The translations under genes were made by a program, and so were the position numbers. Shown in pieces: positions 39,160 through 43,245 of a stretch of DNA of 43,245 nucleotides (positions are counted from its first letter, which is position 1; each line of letters opens with the position of its first letter). Where the stretch lies: contig NZ_JAUZED010000017.1 in assembly GCF_030705415.1 (NCBI RefSeq), positions 1-43,245 on the forward strand, given 5' to 3'. The notes under the pieces were generated by a model. The model did no database searches. It saw nothing but the letters and a program-made list of their open reading frames with translations, and was not told the DNA's origin. This DNA comes from Curtobacterium sp. A7_M15. GTDB taxonomy: Bacteria; Actinomycetota; Actinomycetes; Actinomycetales; Microbacteriaceae.

Positions 39160-39390
39160 TCAGAGGTCGTCCGGGTGCAGGCGGTCGCCGGCCTGCGGGC
39201 GCCGGAACACCGGACCGCCGCCGGCCTCGTCCTCGTCCTCGTGGTGGACGGGCGAGACGCTCGGGTCACCGGCGGCGGGACCGACGTCGGCGCCGCGGTC
39301 CTCCTCGATCTGGAGTTCGTCCTCGTCGGAGCCGTCCACGGGGATCGAGCGGCCGGGCTGTTCGGGATCGAAGGGTGTGCTCATCGACAT
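39160..39390 (-). CDS. small acidic hypothetical protein (paralogue of neighbour)
   Basis: This 76-residue acidic protein begins MSMSTPFDPEQPGRSIPVDG, then SDEDELQIEEDRGADVG. It ends QAGDRLHPDDL. The order DP--GR-IP-D followed by D-L-(L/I)-E-E-- mirrors the 67-residue protein downstream. GGAGG lies about 11 nt before the ATG at 39390, a little far; a second ATG is two codons later. It starts 34 bp after the GH92 stop on the same strand. Function unknown. Confidence 0.65.
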   Translation of the reverse strand: MSMSTPFDPEQPGRSIPVDGSDEDELQIEEDRGADVGPAAGDPSVSPVHHEDEDEAGGGPVFRRPQAGDRLHPDDL

Positions 39391-39424
39391 GGGGTGAGCA
39401 TCCTCCGCAAGGGTGAACGACGGG

Positions 39425-42400
39425 TCAACGCTGTCCGTCCGCCGCGATCAGCTCGAGCTGTGTGAGCGGGAGGTCGGAGACCGCAGTGACCGTGAAGGCC
39501 GTGCCGGTGCCCTGCAGCCGGAACACCCGGGTCTGCCCCGCCCAGTCGAACACCGCGTCCTGCACGGTGACCCGGGTGTCGCCGACCGCCGCGTCCCACG
39601 AGTAGACCCCGGCCTCCGCGGCGGTGACGGTGTACAGCGAGGTCGGGACCGGTGGGACCTCGAACGACACCGAGGTCCCCGCCGTGACGGGTGTGACGGT
39701 CCGACCCGCGTCGTCGCTCAGCGGCGAGAGGCCGACCGGCAGCAGGTCGACGGGAGTGTCCCGGTACCCGTGCACGTCGGACGCCGACACCGGGCGGCTG
39801 TCCGACGCCCAGCCCTGTGGCTCGGCGGTCAGCGTGAACACGATGCTGGACGCCGACACCACGACCGAGTGCGGGATGCTGACCGACGTCCAGGGCTCCC
39901 CGTCGACGGTGACGGAGGCGATGAACCGTCCGTCGGAACGCGTCTCGATGACGGTGGGCGTGGGCCCGGGCTGCCGCAGCACGGCCCGGCGGACCGACGG
40001 CGGGACGAGGACGTAGGTGCCCGTGGACGGCGCCAGCGGGTAGAGCCCGATCGTCGCGAAGACGTACCAGGCGCTCATCTCGCCGTTGTCCTCGTCGCCG
40101 GGGTAGCCCTGGCCGAGGTCCGAACCGACGAAGAGTCGCTCGAGCGCCTCGCGGACGAGGCGGTGCGCGTCGTCGTGCCGCCCGGTGAACATCGGGAAGA
40201 ACGGGATGTGGTGCGCTGGCTGGTTCGACAGCCCGAGCATCCCCATCCGCACGTCGCGGGCCTCGGTCATCTCGTGGATCGGGAAGCCGTACGACCCGGA
40301 GCGGGCGGTCGCACCGGTCCCCGGGGTGGCGAAGAAGGCGTCGAGCGCGGCGTCGAACCGGGACGCGCCGCCGTGCAGGTCGACGACCCCGGCACCGTCG
40401 TGGGGAGCGGTGAAGGCCGTCCCCCACGCGTTCGTCTCGGTGTAGTCGTCGCCCCAGTCACGCGGGTCGAACTCGGTGCCGACCCGCCACGACCCGTCCG
40501 GGTCGCGGCCGATGAAGAACCCGCGTTCGGAGTCGAACACGTTCCGGTACTGCAGGGAACGACGGGCGAACCACTCCGCCTCCGCCTCCCAGCGGGCGAG
40601 GTCGGCCGACGTCCGGGCGCGCGAGGCGAGCAGGCCCGCCATGACGGCGAGCCCCCAGTCGTTGATGGCCGCGTCGAGGGTCCAGCTCATGCCCTCGTGG
40701 GTCGCGGTGTCGACGTGGCCGCGGAAGGCACCCGGGAGGCTCCCCTTGCGTCCCACACGCTCGTCCCGCGGCGGGACGGTCGCGTTCCGCACCGCGCTCC
40801 GGTAGGCCTGCTCCAGGTCGAACCCGGGGACGCCCTTGACCGCGAGGTCCGCGAAGACGGTGTCGCTCGTGGTGCCGGTCATGCAGTCCTCGGCGCCGGG
40901 GGCGCTCCACCGGGGAGTCCATCCACCGTCGTGGTGGTGCTCGACGAATCCCTGCGCGAGGTCGCCCGCCGTCTCCGGGGTGAGCAGGGCGAGGAGCGGC
41001 CACGCCGTCCGGTAGGTGTCCCAGAACCCGTTCGTGGTGGTGAAGGGCCCGTCGACGATCTCGGGGCCCGGCTCGTCGCGGATCGGCTCGGCCTGCACGG
41101 CGCCGTACGGGGAGCGGTGCCGGGGAACCCCGTCGCGGGCGGTCTCTCCCGCACGGTTCGGGTAGAGGAACAGCCGGTACAGCCCCGAGTACAGGCTCGT
41201 CAGCTGGTCGGGGGTCGCGCCCTCGACGGAGAGCGTGGCGAGTTCGTCGGTCCAGAGCTGCTCACCCCGGGCCCGCATGGTGTCGAACGGGCCGGCGGCG
41301 TCGAGGTTCGCGCGGGCGTCCTCGAACGAGACCGTGGAGATGCCGAGCAGGACGTCGGTGCCTCCGGCGTCGTCGGACAGCGACAGCCAGCCGCGGAGCT
41401 GCTGCTCGCCGACCGTGGTGTGGTCGGCCGTCACGCCGGGGACCCGCAGGTGCACGAAGTGGGGCGGCGTGCCCGGACGATCGTCGAGCAGGGCCTCGAC
41501 CACGGCCGCACCGTCCGTGACCGTCACCGAGACCTCCGAGACCCGGCCGTGGTGGTCGAGCACGAGACTCCGGGTGCCGGTGAACCGGAAGCCGAGGGCG
41601 AACTCCCCCGCGGTCATCTCGGCCGTGACGCCGCCGTCGAGCTCGACCCGGTACCGGTGGGGGCCGTCCAGCTCGTGGTCGTGGTCGAAGCCGAGCGCGC
41701 GGGCGCCGCGATCGGGGTCGGGGGTGTCGAGCGGGGAGGGCATGACCTGGAACACGCCGCGGTCCCCCATCCACGGTGACGGGATGTGGCTCGTCGCGAA
41801 CGCCTGGATCGCCGGGCGGACCCGGCCCGTCGCGTCGGTGCGGTCGTGCTCCTGGTAGGCGTAGGGCCAGCGGTTGCTCGAGGCGTCGGTCATCGGCAGG
41901 CCGAAGACCCCTCCGTGCGGGATGCCGACCAGCGGGGCGTTGTTGCCGCGGGAGAACCGTGCGGACGCCTGCGTGCCGCGGGTCGTGCGGACGTGGTCGA
42001 GCGGGGTGCGCGGGGCGGGGCGCGCGGGTCCGATGCGGACGGCGTCGAGCCAGCCGCGCAGGTGCCGACGGGACCCGTCGTCGACGCTGGAGGCGGTGGT
42101 CGGACCCGATCCGGCTGCGATCGTGGGGTGCGGGGCGGAGCCGAGCCGCGCCTCCAGGCGGTCCACGACCCGACCCGCGAGCGGCGTGAGGTCCACCGAT
42201 CGACGGTTCCACTGGTCGACCCACTGCTTGCGTGCGGCGTCCTGCGCCCGCGGTGTGAGCGCGTCGCCGTACTGGTCGCGCGCGGTGTCGCTCAGCCGGG
42301 TGCCGTCGGTGCAGACCAGGTCGAGCGCGAACGCGGTCGCGTCCCAGAAGTGCGGCAGGTCGTCCTCGGTCGGTTCCGTCGCGCCGTCCGGCAGCACGCG

Positions 42401-42592
42401 CTCCGGGAACCACACCCACGAGAGCTCGTCGCCCGACTCGATCGTCCGACCGTCGAACCCCGGGACGATCGCCTCGGCGACGTCCTCGCCGGCGGGCCGC
42501 TCGACCAGCCAGCCCTCCGCCGAACCGAAGCCGACACCGTTCCGCGCGGCGACGGCCGTCGTCGGGCCACCGCTCCGTTGCAGTTCTCGCAC
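39425..42592 (-). CDS. GH92 alpha-mannosidase
   Basis: This 1055-residue enzyme is a full-length glycoside hydrolase family 92 member, a calcium-dependent exo-alpha-mannosidase family. An N-terminal beta-sandwich is followed by the (alpha/alpha)6 catalytic domain. It contains TTTNGFWDTYRTAWPLLALL, HHDGGWTPRWSAPG, SNQPAHHIPFFPMF and the hallmark GDEDNGEMSAWYVF near residues 830-843, with the catalytic Glu. A bacterial Ig-like tail region covers about the last 130 residues. No signal peptide is seen, so it appears cytoplasmic, unlike many GH92 enzymes. The GTG at 42592 is 6 nt from a TACGCT box that is covered by a palindrome. Confidence 0.93.
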   Translation of the reverse strand: MRELQRSGGPTTAVAARNGVGFGSAEGWLVERPAGEDVAEAIVPGFDGRTIESGDELSWVWFPERVLPDGATEPTEDDLPHFWDATAFALDLVCTDGTRLSDTARDQYGDALTPRAQDAARKQWVDQWNRRSVDLTPLAGRVVDRLEARLGSAPHPTIAAGSGPTTASSVDDGSRRHLRGWLDAVRIGPARPAPRTPLDHVRTTRGTQASARFSRGNNAPLVGIPHGGVFGLPMTDASSNRWPYAYQEHDRTDATGRVRPAIQAFATSHIPSPWMGDRGVFQVMPSPLDTPDPDRGARALGFDHDHELDGPHRYRVELDGGVTAEMTAGEFALGFRFTGTRSLVLDHHGRVSEVSVTVTDGAAVVEALLDDRPGTPPHFVHLRVPGVTADHTTVGEQQLRGWLSLSDDAGGTDVLLGISTVSFEDARANLDAAGPFDTMRARGEQLWTDELATLSVEGATPDQLTSLYSGLYRLFLYPNRAGETARDGVPRHRSPYGAVQAEPIRDEPGPEIVDGPFTTTNGFWDTYRTAWPLLALLTPETAGDLAQGFVEHHHDGGWTPRWSAPGAEDCMTGTTSDTVFADLAVKGVPGFDLEQAYRSAVRNATVPPRDERVGRKGSLPGAFRGHVDTATHEGMSWTLDAAINDWGLAVMAGLLASRARTSADLARWEAEAEWFARRSLQYRNVFDSERGFFIGRDPDGSWRVGTEFDPRDWGDDYTETNAWGTAFTAPHDGAGVVDLHGGASRFDAALDAFFATPGTGATARSGSYGFPIHEMTEARDVRMGMLGLSNQPAHHIPFFPMFTGRHDDAHRLVREALERLFVGSDLGQGYPGDEDNGEMSAWYVFATIGLYPLAPSTGTYVLVPPSVRRAVLRQPGPTPTVIETRSDGRFIASVTVDGEPWTSVSIPHSVVVSASSIVFTLTAEPQGWASDSRPVSASDVHGYRDTPVDLLPVGLSPLSDDAGRTVTPVTAGTSVSFEVPPVPTSLYTVTAAEAGVYSWDAAVGDTRVTVQDAVFDWAGQTRVFRLQGTGTAFTVTAVSDLPLTQLELIAADGQR
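42146..42155 (+). repeat. CCGCGCCTCC motif, coding copy in GH92
   Basis: The exact copy, in the long form CCGAGCCGCGCCTCCAG, falls in the N-terminal part of the GH92 gene, encoding LEARLGS. Confidence 0.6.
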
Positions 42593-42593
42593 C

Positions 42594-42612
42594 GGACCAG
42601 CGTATTTGGTCC
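42594..42612. promoter_or_regulatory. operator-like palindrome over the GH92 -10 box
   Basis: GGACCA (42594-42599) and TGGTCC (42607-42612) are perfect 6-bp arms around the TACGCT -10 box (minus strand, 42599-42604). Binding here would block the leaderless GH92 promoter. Confidence 0.6.
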
Positions 42613-42639
42613 ACCGTCTGGAGGAAAACCCCCGGCGTG

Positions 42640-43245
42640 TCAGCCCTTCTTGTGCCCCGGCGCGTTCGACGAGTTCCCGGGGCCCTGCCGGGGACCGCCC
42701 TTGCCGCTGGTGTCGACGGCCGGGTCGGCGCCGCCCTGCGGTGTCTGCACCGGGTTCGACGCCGGGCTCGACGGCTGCGGCCCCACCGAGGGATCGTCCG
42801 CCGGGTCGCTCGGCTGTGCCGGCTCGGAGGGCTGCTCGGACGGCTGCTCCGCCGGTTCGCTCGGCTGCTCGGCCGGTTCGGACGGCTGCTCCGCCGGTTC
42901 GGACGGCTGCTCCGCCGGCTCGCTCGGCTGCTGGTCGTCCGTCGAGGGCGAGCTCGAGCTCGAATCCGTCGGTGCCGGCGTCGGCCCGTCGTCCCCGTTC
43001 AGGGCGAACACGGCGACGACGATGCCGGCGAGCACGAGCACGCCGACCACCACTGCCGCGATGATCGGTCCGCGACGGCGGCGAGGTCGGTCGTCCGGCG
43101 TCGGTGCCGGGGGTGCGGCGACCGGGCCGCGCGGGCCTCCGGAACGGCCGACCGCCCCGGTCGCACCGTCCGCACTGCGGGCCGCCTGGGCGCCGAGCAC
43201 CGTGGTCGCGACGTCGTCGGAGGCGTTCGGCCGCTGCGCGTCCAG
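42640..43245 (-). CDS. membrane protein with QPSEPAE repeat tail (N-terminus off window)
   Basis: The frame is open to the window edge, so this is a C-terminal part; the GTG at 43200 is probably internal. The visible 201 residues comprise a Pro-rich cytoplasmic-like stretch ending DDRPRRRRG, one transmembrane helix (PIIAAVVVGVLVLAGIVVAV), then a long outward-facing low-complexity tail. The tail has four QPSEPAE heptads and variants, ending GPGNSSNAPGHKKG. The layout (basic cluster, one helix, extracellular tail) fits the end of a membrane Ser/Thr protein kinase or similar envelope protein. No kinase motif is in view, so that remains a guess. Confidence 0.65.
   Translation of the reverse strand: MDAQRPNASDDVATTVLGAQAARSADGATGAVGRSGGPRGPVAAPPAPTPDDRPRRRRGPIIAAVVVGVLVLAGIVVAVFALNGDDGPTPAPTDSSSSSPSTDDQQPSEPAEQPSEPAEQPSEPAEQPSEPAEQPSEQPSEPAQPSDPADDPSVGPQPSSPASNPVQTPQGGADPAVDTSGKGGPRQGPGNSSNAPGHKKG
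42820..42935 (-). repeat. 21-bp coding minisatellite (QPSEPAE)
   Basis: About five in-frame 21-bp units encode QPSEPAE and close variants, with mostly synonymous differences between copies. Copy-number change here would alter the length of the extracellular tail without breaking the frame. Confidence 0.8.

Noticed and set aside
39413..41779. 788-residue plus-strand open frame
   Set aside because: It is antisense to GH92 and has no recognisable domain.
1..43245. tRNA, rRNA, insertion sequences, prophage or integration sites
   Set aside because: I looked in all gaps and saw no tRNA-like cloverleaf, rRNA segment, transposase, integrase or flanking target duplication.

Overview
The window is about 43 kb of very GC-rich DNA (roughly 70% or more by eye) with dense, short-spaced genes, many GTG starts and many leaderless promoters. 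Gene content points to a Gram-positive actinobacterium of the Microbacteriaceae, most like Curtobacterium; that genus call is inference from gene content and style, not from a marker gene. There is no rRNA, tRNA, CRISPR array, insertion sequence, integrase or phage gene. It reads as chromosomal sequence. No gap between genes exceeds about 210 bp.

Layout. 1-3.8 kb: the end of a LysE/ArgO exporter, a cationic amino-acid permease, a HAD phosphatase and an alpha/beta hydrolase. 3.9-6.0 kb: a DNA alkylation-repair operon (Ada-AlkA fusion overlapping Ogt). 6.1-8.1 kb: a MOSC protein, a DJ-1/PfpI protein, 19-bp tandem repeats and a HAD sugar phosphatase. 9.0-10.5 kb: an overlapping operon of folE, a FolP2-type DHPS-like gene and a RibD-like reductase, divergent from an AzgA-type purine permease. 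12.2-13.6 kb: a conserved hypothetical gene and a toxin-antitoxin locus whose toxin is broken by a 38-bp tandem duplication. 13.7-15.3 kb: DUF1697, VOC and SDR genes. 15.4-18.8 kb: GH65 glycoside phosphorylase plus beta-phosphoglucomutase. 19.0-22.7 kb: an APC permease, a NUDIX hydrolase, a membrane-anchored hydrolase and an acetyltransferase-methyltransferase fusion. 22.7-24.9 kb: the formaldehyde-fixing pair hexulose-6-phosphate synthase/isomerase, divergent from a regulator with an ATPase-like and a LuxR domain. 25.6-33.5 kb: a complete potassium operon with a 27-residue membrane ORF, kdpF, A, B, C, then D and E. 33.6-38.8 kb: a WYL regulator divergent from a VOC gene, RlmA, a maltokinase-cap-like protein, an aldo/keto reductase and a GNAT. 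38.9-42.6 kb: two small acidic proteins and a GH92 mannosidase. 42.6-43.2 kb: the end of a membrane protein with a QPSEPAE repeat tail.

Three patterns run through the window. First, about 20 start codons lie 6-7 nt downstream of a -10 hexamer close to TANNNT, so leaderless transcription seems to be the default here. Second, the 10-mer CCGCGCCTCC occurs 14 times (both strands) where about one is expected, ten times in intergenic DNA and often just past a stop codon. Third, several promoters carry clean palindromes placed to act as operators (antitoxin, VOC/WYL, GH92, LuxR/HPS-PHI).

The strongest candidates for something undescribed are: the toxin gene that a reversible 38-bp duplication could switch on and off; the folE-folP2-reductase operon, whose DHPS-like enzyme lacks the pABA-loop signature and may make a non-folate pterin; the tiny membrane ORF coupled to kdpF; and the genus-style repeat CCGCGCCTCC. 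All functional statements are from sequence reading only.
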